Assembly (NCBI RefSeq): GCF_021431965.1
Contig: NZ_CP090370.1
Location: 2,170,001-2,234,000, forward strand
Reading direction: 5' to 3'
DNA from: Erythrobacter sp. SDW2
GTDB taxonomy: Bacteria > Pseudomonadota > Alphaproteobacteria > Sphingomonadales > Sphingomonadaceae
DNA: 64,000 nt
Below, piece after piece: positions 49,684-60,171 of the stretch. A program made the position numbers and the translations under genes. The first letter of the stretch is position 1. Every line of letters begins with the position of its first letter. The notes below the pieces were generated by a model. That model saw only the letters and a list, made by a program, of their open reading frames with translations. It made no database searches and was not told the origin of the DNA.

Positions 49684-51990
49684 TCAGTCCTTCAGGAAGT
49701 CAGGCACGTGGCCTTCACCACCGCCGTCACGGTCACGGCGCGGGCCGCGATCACGGTCGCCGCCACCACGCGGGCCACGGCCGCCGCGGCGGTCACCGCC
49801 ACCGCCGTCACGACGCGGGCCACGGTCGCCGCCCCGATCACCTCTGGGTTCGCGCGGTTCGCGGGGCGGACGGGTGTCTTCCAGCTCTTCGCCGGTTTCC
49901 TGGTCGACGACGCGCATGGACAGGCGGACCTTGCCGCGCTGGTCGATTTCGAGAACCTTGACCTTCACGTCCTGGCCTTCGCTGACGACGTCGGTCGGCT
50001 TCTCGACGCGCTCGTTCTTCATTTCGCTGACGTGGACGAGACCGTCCTTGCCGCCCATGAAATTCACGAAGGCACCGAAGTCGACGATGTTGACGACCTT
50101 GCCGTTGTAGATCTTGCCGATTTCCGGCTCCTCGACGATGCCGAGGATCCAGGCCTTGGCGGCTTCGATCTGGTCGAGGTCGCTCGAGCTGATCTTGATC
50201 GTGCCTTCGTCGTCGATGTCGACCTTGGCGCCGGTTTCGGCGACGATCTCGCGGATCACCTTGCCGCCCGTGCCGATAACGTCACGGATCTTCGACTTGT
50301 CGATCTGGATCGTCTCGATGCGCGGGGCATGCTTGCTGACTTCGGTACGCGCGGTGCCGAGAGCCTTCTGCATTTCACCCAGGATATGCGTCCGGCCGGC
50401 CTTCGCCTGCTCGAGCGCCTTGGCCATGATTTCCTGCGTGATGCCGGCGACCTTGATGTCCATCTGCATGGTGGTGATGCCGGCTTCGGTGCCCGCAACC
50501 TTGAAGTCCATGTCGCCCAGGTGATCTTCGTCACCCAGGATGTCAGACAGGACCGCAAAGTCCTTGCCTTCGAGGATCAGGCCCATGGCGATGCCGGAAA
50601 CCGGGCGTTCGATCGGAACGCCGGCATCCATCATCGACAGACAGCCACCGCACACCGTCGCCATCGAGCTGGAGCCGTTGGACTCGGTGATGTCGCTCAG
50701 GACGCGGATCGTGTAGGGGAAGTCCTCATGGCTCGGCAGCACATTGTGCAGCGCGCGCCAGGCCAGCTTGCCGTGGCCGGTGTCACGGCGCGACGGCGCG
50801 CCGAAGCGGCCCACTTCACCGACCGAATAGGGCGGGAAGTTGTAGTGCAGCATGAAGCGTTCGTAGCTAAGGCCTTCGAGACCATCGATCATCTGCTCGG
50901 CGTCCTTGGTGCCGAGGGTGGTCGAGCACAGCGCCTGCGTTTCGCCGCGGGTGAACAGCGACGAACCGTGGGCGCGCGGCAGCACGCCGACCATCGCTTC
51001 GATCGGGCGAACCTGGTCGAGCTTGCGGCCGTCGATGCGGGTGCCGTCCTTGAGGATCGCGCCGCGCACGATGTCGGCTTCGATCTTCTTGGTCAGCTTG
51101 ATCGCGGTCATGCGCTGCTGGCCGTCGAACTCGTCCGAGGCGTAGTGCGCCTTGACCTTGTCGCGGGCGGCATTGAGCGCGTCCGAACGAGCCGACTTGT
51201 CGGTCAGCTTGTAGGCGGCGGCGATATCGTCACCGATCATCGCCTTGATGGCCGACTTCATGTCGTCATTGCCGTCCTGCGAAGCGACGTCCCACGGATC
51301 CTTGGCAGCCTGTTCGGCAAGATCGATGATCGCCTTGACGACCGGACGGATGCTGTCGTGGGCGAATGCCACCGCGCCGAGCATTTCCTGCTCGGTCAGT
51401 TCCTTGGCTTCCGATTCCACCATCATCACGGCGTCATGCGTTGCGGCGACGACGAGATCGAGGCGGCCATCGTCGGCCAGCGCAGTCGCCTGCTTCGGGT
51501 TGAGGATGTATTCGCCATCCTTGAAGCCGACGCGGCAGGCGCCGATCGGGCCCATGAAAGGCACGCCCGAAATGGTCAGCGCGGCCGATGCGGCGATCAT
51601 CGCCAGCACATCGGGCTCGCACTCGCCATCATAGCTGAAGACCTGTGCGATGACGTTGATTTCGTTGTAGAAACCTTCGGGGAACAGCGGACGGACCGGA
51701 CGGTCGATCAGGCGGCTGGTCAGCGTTTCCTTTTCGGTCGCGCCACGTTCACGCTTGAAGAAGCCACCCGGGATACGGCCGGCCGAGGAGAATTTTTCCT
51801 GGTAGTGGACGGTCAGCGGGAAGAAATCCTGACCTTCCTTGACGCTCTTGGCGGCCGTGACCGCGCAGAGCACAACAGTTTCGCCGTAAGTGGCGAGGAC
51901 CGCGCCGTCAGCCTGACGGGCAATGCGGCCGGTTTCCAGAGTGAGGGTCTTTCCGCCCCACTCCAGCGATACGGTTTTCGTGTCGAACAT
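49684..51990 (-). CDS. pnp: Polyribonucleotide nucleotidyltransferase (PNPase)
   Basis: A 768-residue 3'-5' phosphorolytic exoribonuclease, part of the RNA degradosome. It has two RNase PH domains ([74 protein letters not shown]), the KH domain ([20 protein letters not shown]) and the S1 domain ([32 protein letters not shown]). The C-terminus is a long RG/RGG-rich tail ending DFLKD. The start at 51990 has AAGGAAA before it. It follows rpsO in the rpsO-pnp order. Confidence 0.98.
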   Translation of the reverse strand: MFDTKTVSLEWGGKTLTLETGRIARQADGAVLATYGETVVLCAVTAAKSVKEGQDFFPLTVHYQEKFSSAGRIPGGFFKRERGATEKETLTSRLIDRPVRPLFPEGFYNEINVIAQVFSYDGECEPDVLAMIAASAALTISGVPFMGPIGACRVGFKDGEYILNPKQATALADDGRLDLVVAATHDAVMMVESEAKELTEQEMLGAVAFAHDSIRPVVKAIIDLAEQAAKDPWDVASQDGNDDMKSAIKAMIGDDIAAAYKLTDKSARSDALNAARDKVKAHYASDEFDGQQRMTAIKLTKKIEADIVRGAILKDGTRIDGRKLDQVRPIEAMVGVLPRAHGSSLFTRGETQALCSTTLGTKDAEQMIDGLEGLSYERFMLHYNFPPYSVGEVGRFGAPSRRDTGHGKLAWRALHNVLPSHEDFPYTIRVLSDITESNGSSSMATVCGGCLSMMDAGVPIERPVSGIAMGLILEGKDFAVLSDILGDEDHLGDMDFKVAGTEAGITTMQMDIKVAGITQEIMAKALEQAKAGRTHILGEMQKALGTARTEVSKHAPRIETIQIDKSKIRDVIGTGGKVIREIVAETGAKVDIDDEGTIKISSSDLDQIEAAKAWILGIVEEPEIGKIYNGKVVNIVDFGAFVNFMGGKDGLVHVSEMKNERVEKPTDVVSEGQDVKVKVLEIDQRGKVRLSMRVVDQETGEELEDTRPPREPREPRGDRGGDRGPRRDGGGGDRRGGRGPRGGGDRDRGPRRDRDGGGEGHVPDFLKD

Positions 51991-52123
51991 TGATTTTCCT
52001 TTTCGAACCCGCGGGGCCACATTGCCGCGCGGGGCCTACAGTGCCGGGTAGTCCGTCCCGGTCCGGTGTGGGGCTATTCGCGCCCCGTGTTGCCGCCCCT
52101 GCACCGGATTGTGCGGGAGCCGG

Positions 52124-52152
52124 ATAAACGAAGCGGCCCGAGTTGGGCCGCT
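52124..52152 (-). terminator. Hairpin between rpsO and pnp
   Basis: An 8-bp stem AGCGGCCC/GGGCCGCT (52132-52139 and 52145-52152) with a 5-base loop, followed on the minus strand by TCGTTTATCC. It lies 12 bases past the rpsO stop and likely acts as a partial terminator or processing site between the genes. Confidence 0.7.
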
Positions 52153-52163
52153 CCGAGAAACTC

Positions 52164-52433
52164 TTACTTGCGAAGACCCAGCTTCGCGATCAGCGCGTTG
52201 TAGCGAGCCACATCCTTCTTCTTGAGATAGGCGAGCAGGCTACGACGCTTGTTGACCATCGCGAGGAGACCACGACGCGAGTGGTTGTCCTTGTGGTTGC
52301 TCTTGAAGTGCTCGGTCAGGTTGCGAATGCGCTCGGTCAGGATCGCGACCTGGACTTCCGGCGAACCGGTGTCGCCATTGGCCTGTGCGTTGTCCTTGAT
52401 GATTTCCTGCTTACGCTCTGCAGTCACTGTCAT
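52164..52433 (-). CDS. rpsO: 30S ribosomal protein S15
   Basis: An 89-residue ribosomal protein S15, which binds 16S rRNA in the platform of the small subunit. It contains [53 protein letters not shown], the full S15 signature, at the usual length. It lies 5 bases downstream of truB and upstream of pnp. In E. coli S15 represses its own mRNA; no such structure was examined here. Confidence 0.99.
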   Translation of the reverse strand: MTVTAERKQEIIKDNAQANGDTGSPEVQVAILTERIRNLTEHFKSNHKDNHSRRGLLAMVNKRRSLLAYLKKKDVARYNALIAKLGLRK

Positions 52434-52438
52434 AGTCT

Positions 52439-53464
52439 TTACTCCGCGACATCGGGAAGGTTGAAACCGCGCACGACTTTCATCGTGCCGCCGCTGAGAT
52501 CCACAAGCGCGACCGGAACACTTTCCAGCTTCGCAAGATAGAGCCCGTCGGCCAAAATCCCATGGGATCGCGGCAGTTCCGATATGACCCGGCCCTGGCG
52601 GACCGCCTGCGCGCTATCGGGATCGAGTTGCAGAGCCGGGATGTCGTCCAGCCCCGCCTCGAGCGGCAGGAGGAGGTCTTGAAGTGGCGCGCCCTTACCG
52701 ATTTCGTTCAGATTGTCCAGCGAAATCGCCTGTTCCTCACGGAACGGGCCGGCCTTGATGCGCCTGAGATAGGTAACGTGGCCCAAGGTTCCAAGGGCAT
52801 GGGCAATATCGCGGGCGAGACTGCGGATGTAGGTCCCTTTGGAGACATGGGCGACCAGTGTGACACTGTCGGCCAGTTCGAGCGGAGCCGCTGGATCGAA
52901 CGGATCCGGACGGCCGGTAGTGGTCTGGAAAGTGGAGCGCAAACCAGCGTCTTCTCGCTCACCTGCGAAGGCGAGGGAGTAGATCGTCACCGCGCGGGTC
53001 TTGAGTTCGACCTGTTCCCCGGCCCTCGCCAGGTCATAAGCCCGCTGGCCGTCGACCTTGAGCGCGGAATAGGCGGGCGGGACCTGCTCGATGTCGCCGG
53101 TGAAATGCTCCAGCACGGCAGCGATGGCAGCCATGGGTGGACGGTGATCCGACGTCGCCACCACTTGGCCTTCGGCATCGAGCGTGTCGGTCTCTTCTCC
53201 GAACTGGATCGTGAACGCGTAAATCTTGCTCGCATCGAGCATCCGCCCGGCGAGCTTGGTCGCCTCGCCCAGCGCGATGGGCAGGACCCCCTCCGCCTCG
53301 GGATCGAGCGTGCCCCCATGGCCGACCTTGACCTTTCCGTAGCCCGCCTCGCGCAGGTTACGCTTCACCGCCCCCACCGCCTGGGTCGAGCCCATGCCGC
53401 GCGGTTTGTCGAGGATCAGCCAGCCCGAAACAGGGGGAAGCGGGTGGGGTTTGGTGTCGGTCAT
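52439..53464 (-). CDS. truB: tRNA pseudouridine(55) synthase TruB
   Basis: A 341-residue TruB, which makes the universal pseudouridine 55 in the tRNA T-loop. It has [14 protein letters not shown] near the start, the catalytic Asp in [25 protein letters not shown], and [32 protein letters not shown]. The start overlaps the sugar symporter stop as ATGA, so translation is coupled to it. It is followed by rpsO and pnp, which is the common order. Confidence 0.97.
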   Translation of the reverse strand: MTDTKPHPLPPVSGWLILDKPRGMGSTQAVGAVKRNLREAGYGKVKVGHGGTLDPEAEGVLPIALGEATKLAGRMLDASKIYAFTIQFGEETDTLDAEGQVVATSDHRPPMAAIAAVLEHFTGDIEQVPPAYSALKVDGQRAYDLARAGEQVELKTRAVTIYSLAFAGEREDAGLRSTFQTTTGRPDPFDPAAPLELADSVTLVAHVSKGTYIRSLARDIAHALGTLGHVTYLRRIKAGPFREEQAISLDNLNEIGKGAPLQDLLLPLEAGLDDIPALQLDPDSAQAVRQGRVISELPRSHGILADGLYLAKLESVPVALVDLSGGTMKVVRGFNLPDVAE

Positions 53465-54963
53465 GCCCCGTCAGGCTGGGGGCTACCGCTGCCGAATGCA
53501 AGCGTGGCGCGATTGCCGAACACCACGCGGTTGGTCAGCAGCGCCACCGCGACCGAAGTCACCAGCACGAACAGCATCACGTCGATGTAATGCACCCAAG
53601 GCAGGCCGATGGTCGCGTACCAGCTCACCCCGCCGAAATTCTTGGGCACATAGAGATAGAAGGTGTGGCAGGCATAGAGGCCGAAGCCCCACACCAGCCC
53701 CGCCACCGCCGCCCGGGCGTCCATGTTGCGGAACATCAGCGCGGCGATGAAGGCCGAAAGGATCGGCATGGAGAGCAGCCCGTTCAGTTCCTGCAGCAGG
53801 TTGATGATGCTCGTCGCACTGGCATAGAGCGGCACCAGCGCGACCGAGCCGACCATGGCGATCAGGCCGACAATGCGGTTGAGCCGGGTAACATCCACAT
53901 CAGGATTGATGAAACGGCGGTGGAAATCGACCGACCACAAGGTGATCGTGGCGTTCATCACCGCCGCATAGGTCGTCAGCACCGCCGCCGCGATCATCGC
54001 CGCGAACATGCCGCTGGTCCAGCCCGGCAGCACCTCGCCCACCACCATGGCATAGGCCCGGTCGTCGACATCGCCGAACAGCTTGTAGGCGACGATGCCG
54101 GGAATGACCACAATCGGTGGCACGATCAGCAGGCGGATCACCGCCGCCGCGATCACGCCCTTCTGCGCTTCCTTCACGTCGGGCGCGGCAAGTGCCTTCT
54201 GGGTGATGTTCTGGTTGGTCGACCAGTAGAAGATCTGGATGAAGATCATGCCGGTGAAGAGGGTGTGGAAAGGGATCGGACTGTCGGTCGCCCCGATCAT
54301 CGTCAGTCGCTCTGCCGGCACACCGCTGGTAATGTCCCAGCCGACCGCCTGCATGGCGAGAAAGACAACGACCAGCGCCAGCCCCAGCACGCCGACACCG
54401 CCATAGGTATCGAGCACCGCCACAGCCCGCAGCCCGCCCAGGATGGCATAGGCCGCACCGACGATGGCGAACAGAGCAGCGATCGTCACGATCGACGCCT
54501 CAACCCCGAACAGGGTCTGCATGAACAGCGCGCCGGAATAGATCACGGCGGGCAGGTAGATCACCAGATTGCCGAGCAGGAACAGGCCCGAAATAACCGT
54601 TCGGATGCTGACCCCGTCATAGCGCTGTTCAAGCAATTGCGTGATCGTTGTGCAGTTGTTGCGGTAGTAGATCGGGACGAACACGAAGGCGAGCAGCAGC
54701 AGGCCGATAAAGCCCGCCAGTTCCCACCACGCGAGCAGCAACATCTGGTTGCCGTTCATGCCCACCAGCTGGTCGGTGGAAAGATTCGTAAGGGTGATCG
54801 CCCCGGCGATGAAGAACCAGCTCAGCCCACCCCCGGCGAGGAAGATCTCGCGATCGGCCGAAGCATGGCTAGCGGCCCGGGCCGAGGCGACCTTGCGCCA
54901 GGTCAGGAAGGCGAGAAGCGCCATCAGGCCGGCGAACACGCCCAGCTGGACAAAATCGATCAT
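53461..54963 (-). CDS. Sodium/sugar symporter (SSF family)
   Basis: A 500-residue sodium:solute symporter with about 14 spans. It starts MIDFVQLGVFAGLMALLAFLTWRKV and has GGLSWFFIAGAITLTNLSTDQLVGMNG, characteristic of SglT-like sodium/galactose or glucose transporters, plus IFYWSTNQNITQKALAA. The long frame extends upstream to 56079, but that part is antisense to galT and is not used; the start at 54963 has AAAGGG upstream. It is divergent from galT-galK, which supports galactose as substrate. The stop is fused with the truB start (ATGA). Confidence 0.92.
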   Translation of the reverse strand: MIDFVQLGVFAGLMALLAFLTWRKVASARAASHASADREIFLAGGGLSWFFIAGAITLTNLSTDQLVGMNGNQMLLLAWWELAGFIGLLLLAFVFVPIYYRNNCTTITQLLEQRYDGVSIRTVISGLFLLGNLVIYLPAVIYSGALFMQTLFGVEASIVTIAALFAIVGAAYAILGGLRAVAVLDTYGGVGVLGLALVVVFLAMQAVGWDITSGVPAERLTMIGATDSPIPFHTLFTGMIFIQIFYWSTNQNITQKALAAPDVKEAQKGVIAAAVIRLLIVPPIVVIPGIVAYKLFGDVDDRAYAMVVGEVLPGWTSGMFAAMIAAAVLTTYAAVMNATITLWSVDFHRRFINPDVDVTRLNRIVGLIAMVGSVALVPLYASATSIINLLQELNGLLSMPILSAFIAALMFRNMDARAAVAGLVWGFGLYACHTFYLYVPKNFGGVSWYATIGLPWVHYIDVMLFVLVTSVAVALLTNRVVFGNRATLAFGSGSPQPDGA

Positions 54964-55059
54964 CGGCAACCCTTTCCCCGCGCGAATACGTATCCTGCTA
55001 GCCTGCTTTCCCGCCGCATACCAATGGGCAAGCACGGGAATCCCCGATAGGGAGAGGGC

Positions 55060-56142
55060 ATGAGCGACAACCTGCAATCGATTGGTCACGACGCTTCGGG
55101 CCGCCCGATCCACCGCCGCGACTTTGCCAAGGCCGACGGGCGGATATTGCGGCTCTATGGCCACTCGCCACACGACCTGCCCCCACAGCAGCAAGAGGCC
55201 GACGACATCGCGCTGGGCGGCGAACTGCGCTTCCACCCGCTGCGGCGCGAGTGGAACATCTATGCCGCGCACCGCCAGAACCGGACCTTCAAGCCGGCCG
55301 CCAGCGCCGACCCGCTCGCCCCGACCCTCCCCGGCGGCCCGGCGACCGAGATCCCCTTCGAGGATTTCGAAGTGGCGATTTTCGACAACAAGTTTTCCGG
55401 CCTGCATCCGCAAGCCCCACAGCCGCCTGCGCTGGATGGAATCGACACCGCCCGCGCGCTCGGGGCCTGCGAAGTTGTGGTCTACTCGCCCGAGGCCGAA
55501 GGCAGCCTCCAAACCATCGGGCAGGCGCGGCGCGAAGTCCTGCTGGCGGCCTGGCAAGACCGGATGTCCGCGCTGTTCGAGGCGGGCTGCGAATATGTCC
55601 TGCCATTCGAGAACCGGGGCGACGAGGTCGGCGTAACCCTGCCCCACCCGCATGGCCAGATCTACGGCTTCACCAAGGTACCGCAGGTGCAGCAACATGC
55701 CATCGATGCCTTTGCCGCCGGATACGATCTCGCTGCCGAGATCGATCGAAGCTTGCCCGATTACGGCGTGGCCGAAGCAGGTGGGGTTGCCGCCTTCTGC
55801 CCACGCTTCGCCCGTTTTCCCTACGAGGTCTGGATCGCCCCGCGCGTGGCGAGGCAGGGCCTGCACGACATGACCGACGAGGAGAAAAGCGGGTTCGCAA
55901 ACCTGCTGGGCGACATCACCCGCCGCTATGACGCGCTGTTCCAGCGGCCTGCCGCGACCATGCTGGCGCTCCATGCTGCGCCGCGTGGAGGATCGGAGGG
56001 TTATCATCTGACGGCGCAATTCTATCCGCTGCTGCGCGCGCCCGGGCGCGTGAAATATCTTGCCTCGGTAGAGCAGCACACCGGGGTGATGACAGTCGAT
56101 GTCATGCCCGAATCGGCGGCCGCTGCCCTGCGGGAGCTATGA
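55060..56142 (+). CDS. galT: Galactose-1-phosphate uridylyltransferase
   Basis: A 360-residue GalT of the Leloir pathway, exchanging galactose-1-phosphate and UDP-glucose. The catalytic motif HPHGQ is in [12 protein letters not shown]. Other typical parts are [22 protein letters not shown] and the C-terminal [36 protein letters not shown] precedes the ATG at 55060. It is followed by galK with an ATGA overlap and is divergent from the sugar symporter. Confidence 0.97.
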   Translation: MSDNLQSIGHDASGRPIHRRDFAKADGRILRLYGHSPHDLPPQQQEADDIALGGELRFHPLRREWNIYAAHRQNRTFKPAASADPLAPTLPGGPATEIPFEDFEVAIFDNKFSGLHPQAPQPPALDGIDTARALGACEVVVYSPEAEGSLQTIGQARREVLLAAWQDRMSALFEAGCEYVLPFENRGDEVGVTLPHPHGQIYGFTKVPQVQQHAIDAFAAGYDLAAEIDRSLPDYGVAEAGGVAAFCPRFARFPYEVWIAPRVARQGLHDMTDEEKSGFANLLGDITRRYDALFQRPAATMLALHAAPRGGSEGYHLTAQFYPLLRAPGRVKYLASVEQHTGVMTVDVMPESAAAALREL

Positions 56143-57185
56143 GCATGGAAACCGTTACCGCGACCGTTCCCGGCCGGGTCAACCTGATTGGCGAGCATAC
56201 CGATTACAACGGAGGAATGGTGCTGCCAGCGGCCCTATCCGTCGCGCTCACCGTCGACTTGAGGCCGCGTGAAGACCGCAAGGTCATCGTTACCGCAGAG
56301 GGCTTTTCCGGCTCCGCCGAGCGCACACTCGACGGTCTCGCAACCGAGCACTGGTCCGATCCCGCAGTTGGTGCCTTGCGCGAGGCAGTGAAGCTGGGAT
56401 TGCTCAAGGGTGGTGCCGACTTGTTGATTCGCTCGACCATCCCCGCAGGCTCGGGCCTGTCGTCCTCCGCCGCGCTGATCGTCGCCATCCTCAAGGCCGC
56501 GCGCATTTCGGCAGCCAGCGGTATCAGCGATATCGACCTCGCGCTCGCCGCGCGCCGGGTAGAGAACGAATATCTCGGCGTGCCCTGCGGCATCATGGAC
56601 CAGGTGGCAGTGGCCGTGCCCCAGCCGGGCCAGGCGATCGCGCTCGATACGGCGACGCTGGACTACGCGCTTGTCCCCTTGCCCGCCAGCTATGCCATGG
56701 TCGTCATCCATTCGGGCCACTCGCGCAAGCTGAGCGACGGGCGTTACAAGGAACGCAAGGAAGAATGCGATGCGGCGCGCATAGCCTTCGGGCGCGACGA
56801 TATCTGCCTGCTCGATCCAGCCGACATCGAAGCGGTCGCTGAAGTGGACGAAACGGTCCGCAAACGTGCCCGCCATTGTGCCAGCGAGCATCGCCGCGTC
56901 CTCGCCGCGCGCGAAGCGCTGGCGATTGGCGATATCCCCGCACTCGGCACCCTGATGAACGTGAGCCACGCATCGATGCGGGACGATTTCGAAGTATCGA
57001 TCCCGCCGATCGATGCGCTGGTCGCAGATGCGGTGGAACTGGGCGCAGCAGGTGCGCGGCTGACCGGCGGCGGCTTTGGCGGCTGCATCGTCGCTTGTGT
57101 CGCCAGAGACCGCCGCAACGCGTGGCTAGCCGCCCTGCTCGAACGACACCCGCAAGCCCGTTACATCGACGAAGTCAGCGGCTAG
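56139..57185 (+). CDS. galK: Galactokinase
   Basis: A 348-residue GHMP kinase that phosphorylates galactose. It has the galactokinase signature GRVNLIGEHTDYNGG, the ATP-binding GSGLSSSAAL, and the C-terminal TGGGFGGCIVACV. The start overlaps the galT stop (ATGA). Its stop overlaps that of the convergent M50 gene. galE and galM are not in this window. Confidence 0.97.
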   Translation: MSMETVTATVPGRVNLIGEHTDYNGGMVLPAALSVALTVDLRPREDRKVIVTAEGFSGSAERTLDGLATEHWSDPAVGALREAVKLGLLKGGADLLIRSTIPAGSGLSSSAALIVAILKAARISAASGISDIDLALAARRVENEYLGVPCGIMDQVAVAVPQPGQAIALDTATLDYALVPLPASYAMVVIHSGHSRKLSDGRYKERKEECDAARIAFGRDDICLLDPADIEAVAEVDETVRKRARHCASEHRRVLAAREALAIGDIPALGTLMNVSHASMRDDFEVSIPPIDALVADAVELGAAGARLTGGGFGGCIVACVARDRRNAWLAALLERHPQARYIDEVSG

Positions 57186-57850
57186 CCGCCAAACAGCCGA
57201 GCCACCGCGTAAAGCCGCTCCATCGCCCAATCCACCGGGGGACCAACCAGCTTCTCGATCAGCCCCAGCTGCGGCGCGAACCAGGTCAGGGCAATCAGAC
57301 CGATGAACAGCAGCATCCCGAACGGGCGCAGCTTCTCATACCCCTTGGCCAGCGATGGCGACAGCAGCCCTTCGACGATATGCGAACCATCGAACGGCGG
57401 GATCGGCAGCAGGTTGAAGAAGGCGAGGAAGACGTTGATCAGCAGGAAATAAAACAGGCCATTCGCCAGCAAACTGCCTGTTTCCACATTGCCGAGCCCG
57501 ACCATGCCCAACACGATGGCACCCAGCAAGGCCAGGACGAGATTGGTAGCAGGCCCGGCCGCAGCCACTGCCATCATTCCGAAACGCGGATTGCGCAATC
57601 GCTCCTTGACCACCGGAACAGGCTTGGCCCAGCCGAATACAGGCCCGCTCACGGCCAGCATGAATCCCGGAAGCAGCAAGGTCCCGACGGGATCGACATG
57701 CCGGATCGGATTTAGGCTCAGCCGCCGCTGCTCATGTGCCGTCGGATCGCCCAGCATCCGCGCGGTCCATCCATGGGCGACCTCGTGGAATACAATCGAG
57801 ACGATCAGCGCCGGGATCAGGACCACGGCGAGTGTTACGGTGTCACTCAT
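57182..57850 (-). CDS. Site-2 protease family (M50) membrane metalloprotease
   Basis: A 222-residue multispan protein. The zinc motif HEVAH is in VSIVFHEVAHGWTARMLGD, and the second site is NLLPIPPFDGSHIVEG. GPATNLVLALLGAIVLG forms a further span. This is the short cytoplasmic-facing M50B type seen in many bacteria, without PDZ domains. Substrates are unknown. It is convergent with galK and upstream of tdk on the same strand. Confidence 0.92.
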   Translation of the reverse strand: MSDTVTLAVVLIPALIVSIVFHEVAHGWTARMLGDPTAHEQRRLSLNPIRHVDPVGTLLLPGFMLAVSGPVFGWAKPVPVVKERLRNPRFGMMAVAAAGPATNLVLALLGAIVLGMVGLGNVETGSLLANGLFYFLLINVFLAFFNLLPIPPFDGSHIVEGLLSPSLAKGYEKLRPFGMLLFIGLIALTWFAPQLGLIEKLVGPPVDWAMERLYAVARLFGG

Positions 57851-57877
57851 GACGGATAGATAAGCAGCGTGCCGGTG

Positions 57878-58453
57878 CTACGCCAGCGCCTGCATGAAAT
57901 GTTTGCGGCACAAAGCGGTGTAGCGGTCATCGCCTCCGATCTCGGTCTGCGCGCCCTGCTTCACTGCCTTGCCATCGGCGTCGACGCGCAGGTTCATCGT
58001 TGCCTTGCGCCCGCAGTGGCAGATTGCCTTGAGCTCGACCAAGGCATCGGCAATGCCCAGCAATGCGGCTGAGCCGGGGAACAGCTTGCCCTGGAAGTCT
58101 GTCCGCAGGCCATAGCAGAGCACCGGCGTGCCGGTTTCATCCGCCAGCCGGGCGCATTGCCACACCTGCTCCTCCGTCAGGAACTGTGCCTCGTCCACCA
58201 GCACGCAATCGACCCGACCTTCAGCGTGTTCGCCCAGCACGAATTCGAGGATATCGGTGTGTTCGTTGAATCGGTGTGCATCGCTGGCGAGTCCAATGCG
58301 GCTGCTGATGGCACCAAAGCCCGGTCGATCGTCGAGCGCAGCGGTCCACAGCGACACTTTCATCCCTCGCTCGCCATAGTTGAAGGCGGTCTGCAGCAGG
58401 GTCGAGCTCTTTCCCGCATTCATGCTGGCGTAGTAGAAATAGAGCTTGGCCAT
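57878..58453 (-). CDS. tdk: Thymidine kinase
   Basis: A 191-residue type II thymidine kinase for salvage of thymidine. The P-loop is MNAGKSS (11-17). VDEAQFLTEEQV contains the catalytic acidic residue, and VLCYGLRTDFQGKLFPGSAALL is the thymidine-binding lasso region. CHCGRKA and the terminal CRKHF supply the zinc-binding Cys. It lies 27 bases from the M50 gene and is divergent from the AbgT-family transporter gene. Confidence 0.97.
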   Translation of the reverse strand: MAKLYFYYASMNAGKSSTLLQTAFNYGERGMKVSLWTAALDDRPGFGAISSRIGLASDAHRFNEHTDILEFVLGEHAEGRVDCVLVDEAQFLTEEQVWQCARLADETGTPVLCYGLRTDFQGKLFPGSAALLGIADALVELKAICHCGRKATMNLRVDADGKAVKQGAQTEIGGDDRYTALCRKHFMQALA

Positions 58454-58568
58454 GGGGCGCGACGCTATCGCGTAACAGCTGTGGAGGCCAGCCGTTCACC
58501 GGGGCGACAGGCGGCATTGGCAATGCTAGTCCACAACAATTGCACAATCACGGGGGCGAGTTCCAGAT

Positions 58569-60158
58569 ATGGCTGATGGCATCGCGAAGGCGGAGCAGAA
58601 GGGTATTCTCGGCTGGATCGAACGGAGCGGCAACAGGCTGCCCGATCCGGTGTTCCTGTTCTTCGGGCTGATCGCGGCGCTGGTGGTGATTTCCATGATC
58701 GCCAGCGCGACGGGGCTGTCTGCAGCGCACCCGACGGAAATCGATCCCGATACCGGCGCCGCCAGGATCATCACCGCCACCAGCCTGTTGAGCGCAGAAA
58801 ACCTCCAGAAGCTGTGGGTCGAGATGCCCAAGACCTTCACCCATTTCCACCCGCTGGGATATGTGCTGGTGGTGATGCTGGGGGCCGGGGTGGCCGAGCG
58901 TGCAGGCCTGTTCGGCACCGCCATGCGCGCAGGCGTGAGCAATGCGCCCAAGAGCCTGCTGACCCCGATCGTGGTGGCGGTGGGCATGATGGGCAACCTT
59001 GCCGCCGATGCCGCCTATGTCGTGCTGATCCCGCTCGCCGGGATCATCTTCCACGCTGCCGGGCGCCATCCGGTTGCAGGCATCGCTGCCGCCTTTGCCG
59101 GGGTTTCGGGCGGCTTTTCCGCCAACCTGCTACCCGGCCAGCTCGACGCGCTGTTGTTCGGTATCACCGAAGCTTCGGTCGAGACGGTGTTCGGCGACTT
59201 TACCGCCAACATCGCCGGCAACTGGTACTTTATCGCGGCGATGTTCGTCATCTTCCTGCCGGTGATCTGGTACGTCACCGACCGCATCATCGAACCGCGC
59301 CTTGGCACCTGGATCGCCGCCAATGCGGGCCGCGACGAGAGCGAGGAACAGACCGACCGACCGTTGAGTGACGGGGAACGCAAGGGCCTGCGCTGGGCCG
59401 GGCTCGCCGTTCTGTTCGTCGTCGGACTGTGGCTGGCCATGACCCTTGGCCCGGGCACTCCGCTGATCGACGAGACGGCCACCCCCGAGGCGCAGCTGAC
59501 GCCATTCTACCAAAGCCTTGTCGGCGGCTTCTTCCTGCTCTTCCTGCTGGCCGCGTGGGCCTATGGCAAGGCGGCCGGGACCATCGGCAACCACCGCGAC
59601 CTGGTGAAAATGATGGCCGGTTCGATGGAAGACCTCGCCTATTACCTCGTGCTGGCCTTCGCAGCGGCACATTTCGTCGCGATGTTCGCGTGGTCCAACC
59701 TCGGCCTGATCCTGGCGGTCGACGGGGCGGATTTCCTCGGCAATTCGGGCCTTCCGGCCTGGGCGCTGTTGGCGGCGATCATCCTGGTTTCGGCAGCGCT
59801 CAACATCTTCATCGGTTCAGCCAGCGCGAAATGGGCTCTCCTGTCACCAGTACTGGTGCCGATGTTGATGCTGCTGGGCGTTTCACCGGAGATGGCTACC
59901 GCTGCCTATCGCGTGGGCGACGGGGCGACCAATATCATCACCCCGCTAATGGTCTATTTCCCGCTGATCCTGATCTTCTGCCAGCGCTGGGACAAGGAAT
60001 TCGGGCTTGGGAGCCTCGCGGCAACCATGCTGCCGTATTCCATTGGCCTGCTTTTGAGCGGCCTGGCGCTGACGATCGGCTGGGTCGTGCTCGACCTGCC
60101 GCTCGGCCCAGGGGCGGAAGTGTTCATGGAGGTGCCGGCAACGGCACCTGCCAACTAG
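58569..60158 (+). CDS. AbgT family transporter
   Basis: A 529-residue, multispan transporter of the AbgT family, represented by the p-aminobenzoyl-glutamate transporter. Typical parts are GWIERSGNRLPDPVFLFFGLIAALVVISMIAS near the start, LGAGVAERAGLFGTAMRAGVSNAPKSLLTPIVVAVGMMGNLAADAAYVVLIPLA, and ASAKWALLSPVLVPMLMLLGVSPEMATAAYRVGDGATNIITPLMVYF. Family members move p-aminobenzoyl-glutamate or export sulfonamides. It is followed by the YceI gene after 13 bases. Confidence 0.95.
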   Translation: MADGIAKAEQKGILGWIERSGNRLPDPVFLFFGLIAALVVISMIASATGLSAAHPTEIDPDTGAARIITATSLLSAENLQKLWVEMPKTFTHFHPLGYVLVVMLGAGVAERAGLFGTAMRAGVSNAPKSLLTPIVVAVGMMGNLAADAAYVVLIPLAGIIFHAAGRHPVAGIAAAFAGVSGGFSANLLPGQLDALLFGITEASVETVFGDFTANIAGNWYFIAAMFVIFLPVIWYVTDRIIEPRLGTWIAANAGRDESEEQTDRPLSDGERKGLRWAGLAVLFVVGLWLAMTLGPGTPLIDETATPEAQLTPFYQSLVGGFFLLFLLAAWAYGKAAGTIGNHRDLVKMMAGSMEDLAYYLVLAFAAAHFVAMFAWSNLGLILAVDGADFLGNSGLPAWALLAAIILVSAALNIFIGSASAKWALLSPVLVPMLMLLGVSPEMATAAYRVGDGATNIITPLMVYFPLILIFCQRWDKEFGLGSLAATMLPYSIGLLLSGLALTIGWVVLDLPLGPGAEVFMEVPATAPAN

Positions 60159-60171
60159 GGGCGCTGCCGCC

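Noticed and set aside
49708-51993. Long plus-strand ORF of 761 codons antisense to pnp
   Set aside because: It mirrors the strongly conserved PNPase gene and has no recognisable motif or ribosome site.
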